Below are positions 26,721 through 35,848 of a DNA stretch of 64,000 nt, one piece after another (within the stretch, counting starts at the first letter, position 1; the number at the start of each line of letters is the position of its first letter). The notes beneath the pieces are model-generated. The model saw only the letters and a list, made by a program, of their open reading frames with translations, was not told the origin of the DNA and ran no database searches. Position numbers and translations under genes: made by a program. Source of the DNA: Streptomyces kanamyceticus (GTDB lineage Bacteria; Actinomycetota; Actinomycetes; Streptomycetales; Streptomycetaceae); the NCBI RefSeq assembly GCF_008704495.1, contig NZ_CP023699.1, positions 7,316,001-7,380,000 on the forward strand. Direction: 5' to 3'.

Positions 26721-26890
26721 CGCATCGCTCCTTCGCTGCACTGCTGTCCCTGGAGACCCACGGAAAGCTGCAGTGGGCCTCGTCGTATCTCACATCCCCT
26801 TTACGGGGGACGGCGATGGGACGCGGCAGGGGAGCGCACGGTTCCCTTGAACGCGCGCCGGGCCCGGAACCAGCCCGGAACCAGTCTCTC

Positions 26891-27118
26891 TCAGTTCCCG
26901 TATTCGGACATTCCGTCGAGGATCCGCGCGGAGGCGGGCGGGACGGTGACCCCGTGGATCAAGGAGGGCGGTACGGGCGCGGCCGCGGTGGCGGCCGGGA
27001 CCGCCCAGTGCGGGGCCATGCGGGCGCAGTCCCCGCGCAGCGACTCCATGGTTTCCGGGGCGAGTTCGCCGGGGCGCCGTGCGACGGAATGCTTCGAGAT
27101 GTGCGAGTGAGCGGCCAT
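26891..27118 (-). CDS. Small hypothetical protein, 75 residues
   Basis: A short frame with strongly GC-rich third positions on this strand, which supports coding. It reads MAAHSHISKHSVARRPGELA and continues METMESLRGDCARMAPHW-like, ending ARILDGMSEYGN. It has no clear membrane helix or signal and no motif I recognise. The ribosome site before the ATG is poor. It lies between the large membrane protein gene and the divergent PfkB-type kinase gene. It is probably a lineage-restricted small protein. Confidence 0.55.
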   Translation of the reverse strand: MAAHSHISKHSVARRPGELAPETMESLRGDCARMAPHWAVPAATAAAPVPPSLIHGVTVPPASARILDGMSEYGN

Positions 27119-27254
27119 ACCGGAACCGTATGCATCCGTCCCAGTACGAAGAAAGCCCTACTATCGGGTAGTTTTTGCCGCTTCAGTGGCAGCACCCCGA
27201 CCCGGTAGCGTGAACTGTCAACCCCTCGCCTTTCGTCCTCGGGAGCATCCAGCC

Positions 27255-28229
27255 GTGCGTATCGCAGTCACCGGCTCCATCGCCACCGACCACCTGATGA
27301 CCTTCCCCGGCCGCTTCGCCGACCAGTTGGTCGCCGATCAGCTGCACACGGTCTCTCTTTCGTTCCTGGTAGACGCCCTCGACGTACGAAGGGGAGGCGT
27401 CGCCGCGAACATCACCTTCGGCATGGGGCAGCTCGGCACCAAGCCCTTCCTCGTCGGCGCCGCGGGATCGGACTTCGACGAGTACCGCGCCTGGCTCGAC
27501 CGGCACGGCGTGGACACCTCGGCGGTCCGGATCTCCGAGACCCTGCACACCGCGCGCTTCGTCTGCACCACGGACGCCGACCACAACCAGATCGGCTCCT
27601 TCTACACGGGCGCGATGAGCGAGGCCCGCCTCATCGAGCTGCACGCCGTCGCCGAGCGCGTCGGCGGCCTCGACCTCGTCCTGATCGGCGCCGACGACCC
27701 CGAGGCGATGCTCCGCCACACCGAGGAGTGCCGCTCCCGCGAGATCCCGTTCGCCGCGGACTTCTCGCAGCAGATCGCGCGCATGGACGGCGAGGAGATC
27801 CGCGTCCTCCTGGACGGCGCCACGTACCTCTTCTCCAACGAGTACGAGAAGGGCCTCATCGAGTCCAAGACCGGCTGGACCGACACCGAGATCCTCTCCA
27901 AGGTCGGCCACCGCGTGACGACCCTCGGCTCGCGCGGCGTCCGCATCGAGGCCGTGGGCCAGGACCCGATCGAGGTCGGCGTGCCGGAGGAGGAGGCGAA
28001 GGTCGAGCCGACCGGCGTCGGCGACGCGTTCCGCGCGGGCTTCCTCTCGGGCCTTGCCTGGGGCGTCTCGCACGAGCGTGCGGCCCAGGTCGGCTGCATG
28101 CTCGCCACTCTGGTCATCGAGACCGTCGGCACCCAGGAGTACGAGCTGAAGCGCAGCAACTTCATGGACCGCTTCACCAAGGCGTACGGCGACGAGGCCG
28201 CCGCCGAGATCCGGGAGCACCTCTCCTAA
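27255..28229 (+). CDS. PfkB-family kinase, probable adenosine kinase
   Basis: A 324-residue ribokinase-fold enzyme. RIAVTGSIATDHLMTFPGRF at the start, RRGGVAANITFGMGQLG near residue 50 and the ATP/anion-hole motif PTGVGDAFRAGF near residue 255 (catalytic Asp) place it in PfkB. The opening and SLSFLVDAL closely resemble mycobacterial adenosine kinase, so phosphorylation of adenosine to AMP is the best guess; other sugars or nucleosides are possible. The GTG start has GGGAGC upstream. It is convergent with the desulfurase fusion, with only 5 bp between stops. Confidence 0.88.
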   Translation: MRIAVTGSIATDHLMTFPGRFADQLVADQLHTVSLSFLVDALDVRRGGVAANITFGMGQLGTKPFLVGAAGSDFDEYRAWLDRHGVDTSAVRISETLHTARFVCTTDADHNQIGSFYTGAMSEARLIELHAVAERVGGLDLVLIGADDPEAMLRHTEECRSREIPFAADFSQQIARMDGEEIRVLLDGATYLFSNEYEKGLIESKTGWTDTEILSKVGHRVTTLGSRGVRIEAVGQDPIEVGVPEEEAKVEPTGVGDAFRAGFLSGLAWGVSHERAAQVGCMLATLVIETVGTQEYELKRSNFMDRFTKAYGDEAAAEIREHLS

Positions 28230-28234
28230 GCCGC

Positions 28235-29611
28235 TCACGAGCTCCGGCGGACCACGTAGGCGACTCCGCGGTCCGCCGGCCGCTCACCCACGTACTCCTG
28301 TTTCCGCGTCCAGCACCACGCCGGGATATCCACCGCGGCGACCTCGTCGTCGGCGAGCACGGTGACGGTGCCGCCCACCCGCACCCGCCCGATAGCCCTG
28401 GCCAGTTCGATGACCGGCAGCGGGCAGCTCATCCCGAGCGCGTCGACGGTCACGGCTTCGGCGTCCCCGCTGCCGCCCTCGACCGGCACACCGAGCGTGC
28501 CCCGCACCCCGCGCACCACCCCGGGCAGCACGTCGAGGAACCGCTCCACCTCCGCCTCGTCCGCGCCCATCGGCAGCGAGACCCGTACGTTCCCCTCGCT
28601 CACCACCCCCATGGCGCGCAGCACGTGGCTCGGCGTCAGCGTCGAGCTGGTGCACGACGAGCCCGACGACACGGAGAAGCCCGCCCGGTCCAGCTCGTGC
28701 AGGACCGTCTCCCCGTCGACATAGAGACAGGAGAAGGTGACCAGGTGCGGAAGGCGCCGCACCGGATCGCCCACCACCTGCACGTCCGGCACGAGAGCGG
28801 GCACCCGCGCCCTGATCCGCTCCGTCAGCTCCCGCAGCCGCGCGCCCTGCGCCGCCGCCTCGGCCCGCACCGCCCGCAGCGAGGCCGCCGCGGCGACGAC
28901 GGCCGGAATGTTCTCGAAACCGGCGGCCCGCCCCGACTCCCGCTCGTCGACCGCGCCCCGGGGGGCGAACCGCACTCCCTTGCGTACGACGAGGAGTCCC
29001 ACGCCCGCGGGGCCGCCCCACTTGTGGGCGCTTCCCGTGAGCAGCGACCAGTCTCCTTCGACGGGACCCCAGGGCAGTGACTGCGCCGCGTCCACGAGCA
29101 GCGGCACCCCGGCCGCGCGGCACGCGGCGGCCACCTCGGCCACCGGCTGCTCGGTGCCCACCTCGTGGTTGGCGGACTGCAGACAGGCGAGCGCGGTGTC
29201 CGCGCGCAGCGCCGCGGCGTAGGTGTCCACGGCCACGGCCCCGCCCCGGTCCACCGGCACCTCGGTGACCGCCCCGCCGTCCACCTCATGGGCCGCGGCC
29301 GAATGGAGCACCGACGAATGTTCGACGGCAGACACGATCAGGTGGTCTCCGACGCGCCGCCGCCCGGCCAGCGCGCCCGCGATCCCGGAGTGCACCGCGC
29401 GGGTCCCCGACGAGGTGAAGACGAGCTCGTCGGGCCTGCAGCCGACGGCTTCGGCGGCCGCCTCGCGCGCGGCGTCGAGCAGCAGCCTGGCCCGCCGCCC
29501 CTCCCGATAGAGCCGCGCGGGATCGGCCCACCCCTCATCGAGCGAGGCCACCAGGGCCTGCCGGGCAACGGGATGCAGGGGAGCGGACGAGGCAACATCG
29601 AAGTAGGACAC
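28235..29611 (-). CDS. Cysteine desulfurase fused to a TusA-type sulfur carrier
   Basis: A 458-residue fusion. Residues 1-375 are an IscS/NifS-like PLP enzyme: SGTRAVHSGIAGAL, ANHEVGTEQPV, LVDAAQSLPWG, the PLP lysine in SAHKWGGP, and the persulfide cysteine in SSGSSCTSS. Residues about 385-458 are a TusA domain with the sulfur-accepting cysteine in DALGMSCPLPVIELA. Desulfurases take sulfur from cysteine, and TusA carries it to tRNA thiolation or cofactor pathways. Fusion would place donor and acceptor in one chain. The start is GTG after GGGGGC. No iscU-like scaffold is nearby. Confidence 0.9.
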   Translation of the reverse strand: MSYFDVASSAPLHPVARQALVASLDEGWADPARLYREGRRARLLLDAAREAAAEAVGCRPDELVFTSSGTRAVHSGIAGALAGRRRVGDHLIVSAVEHSSVLHSAAAHEVDGGAVTEVPVDRGGAVAVDTYAAALRADTALACLQSANHEVGTEQPVAEVAAACRAAGVPLLVDAAQSLPWGPVEGDWSLLTGSAHKWGGPAGVGLLVVRKGVRFAPRGAVDERESGRAAGFENIPAVVAAAASLRAVRAEAAAQGARLRELTERIRARVPALVPDVQVVGDPVRRLPHLVTFSCLYVDGETVLHELDRAGFSVSSGSSCTSSTLTPSHVLRAMGVVSEGNVRVSLPMGADEAEVERFLDVLPGVVRGVRGTLGVPVEGGSGDAEAVTVDALGMSCPLPVIELARAIGRVRVGGTVTVLADDEVAAVDIPAWCWTRKQEYVGERPADRGVAYVVRRSS

Positions 29612-29958
29612 GCCCCCACGCTAAGACGTTCGGGCGCGAGCGGGGCGCCCCGTAAGGGGCGCGGGGAACTGCGCGATCAGCCAGCGCGCGCCCGCAGCCG
29701 CGGACCCAGAGATTCCGCCGAGCTCCTGGGCGTCCCGAGCCACGCCGGAAGCCCCGTCAGAAAGCCCCCGACGCACGGACATCCCACCCTTCGGAGTGAC
29801 CCGCGGCGCGTTAGGCACCCTCCCCGCGCGACCCCAAATAGCGTCCAGTAGGGTTTGGTCCGCATAAACATCCAAACCCCTGCCCGCAGCAGGGCGGCGA
29901 CCGACCAGCGAGAAGGCCGCAGCCGACAGCGCGGGCGAGACTCTCGGGAAGGCGCTAC
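29612..29958. promoter_or_regulatory. Divergent region before ctaC, with a repeat copy and a dyad
   Basis: No gene is supported in these 347 bp. It holds a copy of the dispersed repeat (29644-29700) and an inverted repeat GGGTTTGG - 13 bp - CCAAACCC (29851-29879), 80 bp upstream of the ctaC start. The dyad centre is AT-rich and could be an operator or overlap the ctaC promoter. The ctaC ribosome site is GGGAAGG just before its GTG. Confidence 0.5.
29644..29700. repeat. Dispersed intergenic palindromic repeat, copy 3
   Basis: GGCGCCCCGTAAGGGGCGCGGG is followed by GAACTGCGCG and a CGCGCGCCCGCAGCCG tail. It is the same family as copies 1 and 2, and it starts about 33 bp from the start of the desulfurase fusion. 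Confidence 0.75.
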
Positions 29959-30921
29959 GTGAGTCCCAACGGCTCCGACCGCTCGTCGCGGCGCCCGATG
30001 CGGCGGAAGCTGCCGCAGGTGCTGACTGCGGGCCTGATCCTTGTAACCGCCACTGGTTGCACATATAAGGATTTCCCCCGCCTTGGAATGCCCACCCCGG
30101 TAACGGAAGAGGCTCCGCGGATTCTCTCCCTCTGGCAGGGCTCGTGGGCGGCAGCGCTCGCCACGGGCGTGCTGGTCTGGGGCCTGATCCTGTGGAGCGT
30201 CATCTTCCACCGGCGCAGCCGCACCAAGGTGGAAGTACCTCTGCAGACGCGTTACAACATGCCCATCGAGGCGCTGTACACGGTCGTCCCCCTCGTCATC
30301 GTCTCCGTGCTGTTCTACTTCACGGCACGCGACGAATCGAAGCTCCTCGCGCTCGACGAGAAGCCCGCCCACACGATCAACGTGGTCGGCTACCAGTGGA
30401 GCTGGGGCTTCAACTACGTCGAGAACGTTCCGGGCGCAGGCAAGGACAACGCCAAGACGTCCAAGGACCTCGACGCGATTCCGGAGCGGTTCCGCAAGGC
30501 GTTCCCGGCCAACGCCAACGGTGTCTACGAAGTCGGCACCCCTGGCGAGCGGAACCCCCAGAACGGCAACCCGGGTCCGACCCTCTGGCTCCCCAAGGGC
30601 GAGAAGGTTCGCTTCGTCCTCACTTCGCGTGACGTCATCCACTCCTTCTGGGTGGTGCCGTTCCTCATGAAGCAGGACGTCATCCCGGGCCACACCAATG
30701 CCTTCGAGGTGACTCCGAACAAGGAGGGCACCTTCATGGGCAAGTGCGCCGAGCTCTGCGGCGTCGACCACTCCCGGATGCTCTTCAACGTCAAGGTCGT
30801 CTCTCCCGAGCGCTACCAGAAGCACCTGGAAGAGCTCGTGAAGAAGAACCAGACCGGTTACATCCCGGCCGGCATCGAGCAGACGGGCCACGAGAAGAAC
30901 CGGGAGACGAACAACCTGTGA
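29959..30921 (+). CDS. ctaC: Cytochrome c oxidase subunit II
   Basis: A 320-residue subunit of the aa3 oxidase. It carries a lipoprotein-type signal ([10 protein letters not shown]34), two membrane helices (residues about 60-80 and 100-120), and a cupredoxin domain with the binuclear CuA ligands in [15 protein letters not shown] plus the upstream DVIHSFWV. CuA accepts electrons from the bc1 complex's di-heme c subunit. The start is GTG. The stop overlaps the ctaD start as GTGA. Length and motifs are normal for actinobacteria. Confidence 0.96.
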   Translation: MSPNGSDRSSRRPMRRKLPQVLTAGLILVTATGCTYKDFPRLGMPTPVTEEAPRILSLWQGSWAAALATGVLVWGLILWSVIFHRRSRTKVEVPLQTRYNMPIEALYTVVPLVIVSVLFYFTARDESKLLALDEKPAHTINVVGYQWSWGFNYVENVPGAGKDNAKTSKDLDAIPERFRKAFPANANGVYEVGTPGERNPQNGNPGPTLWLPKGEKVRFVLTSRDVIHSFWVVPFLMKQDVIPGHTNAFEVTPNKEGTFMGKCAELCGVDHSRMLFNVKVVSPERYQKHLEELVKKNQTGYIPAGIEQTGHEKNRETNNL

Positions 30922-32654
30922 GCATCCTCAACGAACCCCAGGGTGCCGCGGCAGCAGACGACTCGTACGAGAACGAGCTGCCGGTACGGCGCAAGCAGCC
31001 GGGCAACGTGGTCATCAAGTGGCTCACCACCACCGACCACAAGACCATCGGCACGATGTACCTGGTCACGTCGTTCGCGTTCTTCTGCATCGGCGGTCTG
31101 ATGGCGCTCTTCATGCGCGCCGAACTGGCCCGTCCCGGCACGCAGATCATGTCGAACGAGCAGTTCAACCAGGCGTTCACGATGCACGGCACGATCATGC
31201 TGCTGATGTTCGCGACGCCGCTGTTCGCGGGCTTCGCGAACTGGATCATGCCGCTCCAGATCGGCGCGCCCGACGTCGCCTTCCCGCGACTGAACATGTT
31301 CGCCTACTGGCTCTACCTGTTCGGCTCGCTGATCGCGGTCGGCGGATTCCTCACGCCGCAGGGCGCGGCCGACTTCGGCTGGTTCGCCTACAGCCCGCTG
31401 TCGGACGCGGTCCGCTCGCCGGGCATCGGCGCGGACATGTGGATCATGGGTCTGGCCTTCTCCGGCTTCGGCACGATCCTCGGCTCGGTCAACTTCATCA
31501 CCACGATCATCTGCATGCGCGCGCCCGGCATGACGATGTTCCGGATGCCCATCTTCGTATGGAACGTCCTGCTGACCGCCGTCCTGGTCCTGCTGGCCTT
31601 CCCGGTCCTGGCCGCCGCGCTGTTCGCCCTGGAGGCGGACCGTAAATTCGGCGCCCATGTCTTCGACGCGGCCAACGGCGGCGCCTTGCTATGGCAACAC
31701 CTCTTCTGGTTCTTCGGCCATCCAGAGGTGTACATCATCGCTTTGCCGTTCTTCGGCATCATTTCCGAGGTCATTCCGGTCTTCTCCCGCAAGCCGATGT
31801 TCGGCTACATGGGTCTGATCGGCGCGACCATCGCGATCGCCGGTCTGTCGGTGACGGTGTGGGCCCACCACATGTACGTCACGGGCGGCGTGCTACTCCC
31901 GTTCTTCTCCTTCATGACGTTCCTGATCGCCGTGCCAACAGGCGTGAAGTTCTTCAACTGGATCGGCACGATGTGGAAGGGGTCCTTGTCGTTCGAGACC
32001 CCGATGCTGTGGGCGGTCGGCTTCCTGATCACCTTCACCTTCGGTGGTCTGACGGGCGTCATCCTGGCCTCGCCGCCGATGGACTTCCACGTCTCGGACT
32101 CGTACTTCGTGGTCGCGCACTTCCACTACGTGGTGTTCGGCACCGTGGTGTTCGCGATGTTCTCCGGCTTCCACTTCTGGTGGCCGAAGTTCACCGGCAA
32201 GATGCTCGACGAGCGGCTCGGCAAGATCACCTTCTGGACGCTGTTCGTGGGCTTCCACGGCACGTTCCTGGTGCAGCACTGGCTGGGTGCAGAGGGCATG
32301 CCGCGTCGCTACGCGGACTACCTCGACGCCGACGGCTTCACCGCGCTGAACACGATCTCGACGATCTGTTCGTTCGTGCTCGGCCTGTCGATCCTGCCGT
32401 TCTTCTACAACATCTGGAAGACGGCGAAGTACGGCAAGAAGGTCGAGGTCGACGACCCGTGGGGCTACGGCCGTTCGCTCGAGTGGGCGACGTCCTGCCC
32501 GCCGCCGCGGCACAACTTCCTCACCCTGCCGCGCATTCGCAGTGAATCCCCGGCATTCGACCTGCACCACCCCGAGATCGCCGCGCTCGACCAGCTCGAG
32601 AACGCCGGTCACGGTGACAAGGCGCTCGCGGGCACCAAGGAGGCCGGCAAGTGA
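30918..32654 (+). CDS. ctaD: Cytochrome c oxidase subunit I
   Basis: A 578-residue, twelve-helix catalytic subunit that holds heme a and the heme a3-CuB centre where O2 is reduced. The heme a His lies in [25 protein letters not shown] carries the CuB His and the cross-linked Tyr region; [10 protein letters not shown] and [11 protein letters not shown] hold the other CuB and heme ligands. The start is GTG inside the ctaC stop (GTGA), and the end overlaps ctaF the same way, so ctaCDF is one coupled operon. Confidence 0.97.
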   Translation: MSILNEPQGAAAADDSYENELPVRRKQPGNVVIKWLTTTDHKTIGTMYLVTSFAFFCIGGLMALFMRAELARPGTQIMSNEQFNQAFTMHGTIMLLMFATPLFAGFANWIMPLQIGAPDVAFPRLNMFAYWLYLFGSLIAVGGFLTPQGAADFGWFAYSPLSDAVRSPGIGADMWIMGLAFSGFGTILGSVNFITTIICMRAPGMTMFRMPIFVWNVLLTAVLVLLAFPVLAAALFALEADRKFGAHVFDAANGGALLWQHLFWFFGHPEVYIIALPFFGIISEVIPVFSRKPMFGYMGLIGATIAIAGLSVTVWAHHMYVTGGVLLPFFSFMTFLIAVPTGVKFFNWIGTMWKGSLSFETPMLWAVGFLITFTFGGLTGVILASPPMDFHVSDSYFVVAHFHYVVFGTVVFAMFSGFHFWWPKFTGKMLDERLGKITFWTLFVGFHGTFLVQHWLGAEGMPRRYADYLDADGFTALNTISTICSFVLGLSILPFFYNIWKTAKYGKKVEVDDPWGYGRSLEWATSCPPPRHNFLTLPRIRSESPAFDLHHPEIAALDQLENAGHGDKALAGTKEAGK

Positions 32655-33049
32655 AGATCCAGGGCAAGATGTTCATCTGGCTGAGCGTCTTCGTCCTCGC
32701 CATGGCGATCGTCTATGGCGTGTGGTCGAAGGAGCCCGCCGGTACCACGGCGCTCTTCCTGGCCTTCGGTCTGTGCATCATGATCGGCTACTACCTGGCC
32801 TTCACGGCCCGGCGGGTCGACGCGGCCGCACAGGACAACACGGAGGCCGACGTCGCGGACGAGGCCGGCGAGGTGGGCTTCTTCAGCCCGCACAGCTGGC
32901 AGCCGCTCTCGCTGGCCGTCGGTGGCGCGCTCGCCTTCATGGGTGTCGTCTTCGGCTGGTGGCTGCTGTACTTCTCGGCCCCGATCATCCTGATCGGCCT
33001 GTGGGGCTGGGTATTCGAGTACTACCGCGGCGAGAACCAGACCCAGTGA
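32651..33049 (+). CDS. ctaF: Cytochrome c oxidase subunit IV (actinobacterial type)
   Basis: A 132-residue protein with two N-terminal helices, a polar loop rich in Asp/Glu ([21 protein letters not shown]) and two further helices near the C-terminus ([25 protein letters not shown]). This is the actinobacterial CtaF accessory subunit. The GTG start is coupled to ctaD by GTGA. A strong terminator follows, so the operon ends here. Confidence 0.94.
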   Translation: MKIQGKMFIWLSVFVLAMAIVYGVWSKEPAGTTALFLAFGLCIMIGYYLAFTARRVDAAAQDNTEADVADEAGEVGFFSPHSWQPLSLAVGGALAFMGVVFGWWLLYFSAPIILIGLWGWVFEYYRGENQTQ

Positions 33050-33072
33050 GTCTGTAGTTCCCGATCCGCACC

Positions 33073-33114
33073 GAAGGGGCCCGGACACTCCGCGAGGAGC
33101 GTCCGGGCCCCTTC
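33073..33114 (+). terminator. Terminator of ctaCDF
   Basis: GAAGGGGCCCGGAC - 14 nt - GTCCGGGCCCCTTC forms a perfect 14-bp stem, with an inner CTCC/GGAG pair, 23 bp after the ctaF stop. Confidence 0.9.
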
Positions 33115-33217
33115 GCGTGCGCTCCGTGCCCGCTCCCGGGTGGGCTCCGCGGGCGGGGGACCCTCGGACGGGTCACTCGCCGCGCCGGACCTGACCAATC
33201 TTCATACCGTGTGTTTT

Positions 33218-34465
33218 ATGAGCCACTCACCGCGAATCCGCACGGTACTGAGCTGCACGATGCTGGTGGCCGCCCTCGGTGCGGGGGCCACGGCATGCGG
33301 CAGCTCCGACGGCCACCCGCTCTCGGCGAAGCCGTACGACGCGGCCGGCCAGATCGCCTTCAACGGCCCCGTGGGCAGCCAGAAGGCGGATCCGGACAAG
33401 CCCCTGGAAGTGACCGCCCAGAGCGAGGACGGGCGCATCACCGATGTGACGGCCACCGACGAGCTGGGGCGGTACGTGGCGGGCGAACTCTCCGCCGACG
33501 GCGCCCGATGGCACAGCACCGTGCCGCTGGCGGCGGGTGCCCACTACACGGTGCGGGTGAGCACCGAGGACGAGGAAGGGTCGCCCGGCCGCAAGGTCAT
33601 GGCCTTCGACACCACAGAGGCCGCCAAGAAGAAGCAGCTGAAGGTCACCTTCGGCCCCGACGCGGGCAAGTACGGCGTCGGCCAGCCCGTCACGGCCAAG
33701 CTCAGCGCCCCGGTGAAGGGCAAGGAGGCCAGGTCGATCGTCGAACGCGCCCTGCGGGTCCAGTCGATGCCCGCCACGGAGGGTGCCTGGTACTGGGTGG
33801 ACAGTGAGACGCTGCACTACCGCCCGAAGGAGTACTGGCCCGCCAACGCGACCATCAACGTCTCCAGCAACCTCGAGGGCATCAAGGTCAACGACAAGCT
33901 GTGGGGCGGCGAGGCCAAGCCGCTGAAGCTGACCACGGGCGACAAGATCGTCGCTGTGACGGACGCCTCTTCGCACTGGATGACGATCTACCGCAACGGC
34001 GAGGAGATCAACTCCATCCCCGTCACGACGGGGAAGCCCGGCTACTCCACCCGCAACGGCGTCAAGGTGGTCCTGGGCAAGGAGTACGTCGTCCGCATGA
34101 CGAGCGCCAGCATCGGGGCGTCGGACTTCTACGACAAGCAGGTGTACTACGCCACCCGCGTCACTGATTCAGGTGAATATGTCCACGCCGCACCCTGGTC
34201 GGTGGGATCGCAGGGCTACGACAACACCAGCCACGGCTGCACCGGCATGAGCACCGGCAACGCCGCCTGGTTCTACGAGACCGTCCGCCAGGGCGACATC
34301 GTCACGGTCGTCAACAGCTATGGCGAGGACATGGATCCGTTCGGCAACGGCTACGGCGACTGGAACCTCGGCTGGAAGAAGTGGCGCGCGGGCAGCGCGC
34401 TCCTGAGCGGCGCCAAGGAGGGCCCCGCGGCGGTCGAAGCTGCCCGGCTGCGGCCGCAGGTCTAG
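33218..34465 (+). CDS. L,D-transpeptidase lipoprotein (YkuD) with Ig-like domains
   Basis: A 415-residue extracytoplasmic enzyme. It has a lipoprotein signal (MLVAALGAGATACGSS, C27), then about 200 residues of Ig-like beta sandwich (LSAPVKGKEARSIVERAL, YWPANATINV), then the YkuD catalytic domain: WMTIYRNGEEINSIPVTTG and the active-site Cys in SHGCTGM. Such enzymes form 3-3 cross-links in peptidoglycan. A C-terminal cap follows (WNLGWKKWRAGSALL). The ATG has no obvious ribosome site. It stands alone between two terminators, within the respiratory cluster. Confidence 0.93.
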   Translation: MSHSPRIRTVLSCTMLVAALGAGATACGSSDGHPLSAKPYDAAGQIAFNGPVGSQKADPDKPLEVTAQSEDGRITDVTATDELGRYVAGELSADGARWHSTVPLAAGAHYTVRVSTEDEEGSPGRKVMAFDTTEAAKKKQLKVTFGPDAGKYGVGQPVTAKLSAPVKGKEARSIVERALRVQSMPATEGAWYWVDSETLHYRPKEYWPANATINVSSNLEGIKVNDKLWGGEAKPLKLTTGDKIVAVTDASSHWMTIYRNGEEINSIPVTTGKPGYSTRNGVKVVLGKEYVVRMTSASIGASDFYDKQVYYATRVTDSGEYVHAAPWSVGSQGYDNTSHGCTGMSTGNAAWFYETVRQGDIVTVVNSYGEDMDPFGNGYGDWNLGWKKWRAGSALLSGAKEGPAAVEAARLRPQV

Positions 34466-34482
34466 CGGCGCCGCAGAACAGC

Positions 34483-34518
34483 ACAGAGGGCCCCGCGCGA
34501 CGGCGCGGGGCCCTCTGT
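34483..34518. terminator. Terminator between L,D-transpeptidase and receiver genes
   Basis: ACAGAGGGCCCCGCGC - gacg - GCGCGGGGCCCTCTGT is a perfect 16-bp stem between convergent genes. Confidence 0.9.
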
Positions 34519-34569
34519 CGTGATCGCTCTGTCGTGATCGTTCGGCCGTGATCGTCCTGTCGGGACCGC

Positions 34570-34971
34570 TCAGGCCTCGACGGCGAGCCTGGAGCGCAGC
34601 AGGGCGGCCAGTGCGTCCGCGAACTCCACCGGGTCGACCGGAAGGGTCACCGCCGCTTCCGCCCGGCTCCAGGTGGCCAGCCAGGCGTCCTGCGGGCGCC
34701 CGATGAGCAGCAGCGCGGGCGGGGCCCGGAAGATCTCGTCCTTGATCTGGCGGCACACGCCCATGCCGCCCGCGGGCCTTGCCTCGCCGTCGAGCACACA
34801 GACGTCGATGCCGCCCCGGTCCAGCTCCTTGAGCACGGCCGCGGGCGTGGCGCACTCGACGAACTCGACCTCGGGAACGTCCGTCGCCGGCCTGCGTCCG
34901 GTGGCCAACCGGACTTGCTCGCGGGTGCTCGCGTTGTCGCTGTAGACCAGCACCGTGGCGGTCGGCTGCAT
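34570..34971 (-). CDS. Stand-alone receiver-like protein (response regulator without output domain)
   Basis: A 133-residue single domain with receiver-like layout: TATVLVYSDNASTREQVRLA at the start, a hydrophobic strand VCVLDGEARPAGG whose Asp (about residue 61) stands where the phospho-acceptor belongs, PPALLLIGRP at the Thr/Ser strand, and VTLPVDPVEFADALAALL at the end in place of the KP loop. Conserved Lys is missing, so phosphorylation is uncertain. GGAGGAACA before the ATG fixes the start. It lies divergently next to ctaE; a role in respiratory control is only suggested by position. Confidence 0.8.
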   Translation of the reverse strand: MQPTATVLVYSDNASTREQVRLATGRRPATDVPEVEFVECATPAAVLKELDRGGIDVCVLDGEARPAGGMGVCRQIKDEIFRAPPALLLIGRPQDAWLATWSRAEAAVTLPVDPVEFADALAALLRSRLAVEA

Positions 34972-35152
34972 TGTTCCTCCGATACGTCGAGCTGCGTCAT
35001 GGGACGGGAACCGATGCGCGGATGCTACTCCTCCCGACACCCCGTCAACAGCGGTTCGCACGGCCCTCCGATGGGCCATCCGGGCAGGACACACCCCGCA
35101 GACACTCCGAACGGCACCCCCCGGGGTGAGAGCGAGATAAGCGACCGACATA

Positions 35153-35773
35153 ATGTCGGTCGTGGCGACAGCAACGACAGTAGATACCGGGCACGCGCAC
35201 CCGCCGGTCAATCGACCGAACCTCACCAGCGTCGGAACCATCATCTGGTTGAGTTCCGAGCTGATGTTCTTCGCGGCCCTCTTCGCGATGTACTTCACCC
35301 TGCGATCGGTGACAGGTCCTGATCACTGGAAGGAAATGGCTTCGGCCCTGAACTTCCCGTTCTCGGCGACGAACACCACCATCCTGGTGCTCTCTTCCCT
35401 CACGTGTCAGCTAGGCGTGTTCGCCGCTGAGCGTGGTGACGTGAAGAAGCTCCGGATGTGGTTCATCGTCACCTTCATCATGGGTGCGATCTTCATCGGC
35501 GGTCAGGTGTACGAATACACCGAGCTGGTCAAGCACGAGGGCCTCTCGCTCTCGTCCGACCCGTACGGCTCGGTCTTCTACCTGACCACCGGCTTCCACG
35601 GACTGCATGTGACAGGCGGCCTGATCGCCTTCCTGCTGGTCCTCGGTCGCACCTACGCGGCCAGGAAGTTCACCCATGAACAGGCGACCGCAGCCATCGT
35701 CGTGTCCTACTACTGGCACTTCGTCGATGTGGTCTGGATCGGCCTCTTCGCCACGATCTACATGATCAAGTAG
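35153..35773 (+). CDS. ctaE: Cytochrome c oxidase subunit III
   Basis: A 206-residue, five-helix subunit typical of actinobacteria. Landmarks are [52 protein letters not shown] and [18 protein letters not shown] with the conserved His and Glu residues. It is separated from ctaCDF by two other genes and instead heads the ctaE-qcrCAB unit, which fits a bc1-aa3 supercomplex. An alternative GTG three codons in is possible; the ribosome site is poor. Confidence 0.95.
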   Translation: MSVVATATTVDTGHAHPPVNRPNLTSVGTIIWLSSELMFFAALFAMYFTLRSVTGPDHWKEMASALNFPFSATNTTILVLSSLTCQLGVFAAERGDVKKLRMWFIVTFIMGAIFIGGQVYEYTELVKHEGLSLSSDPYGSVFYLTTGFHGLHVTGGLIAFLLVLGRTYAARKFTHEQATAAIVVSYYWHFVDVVWIGLFATIYMIK

Positions 35774-35848
35774 TCGGCGGGTCGCCGACGCGACGTACCG
35801 AACATTCCAGAAGCATCGACGCAGAAGATCCTGACACCGGGGTAATCC

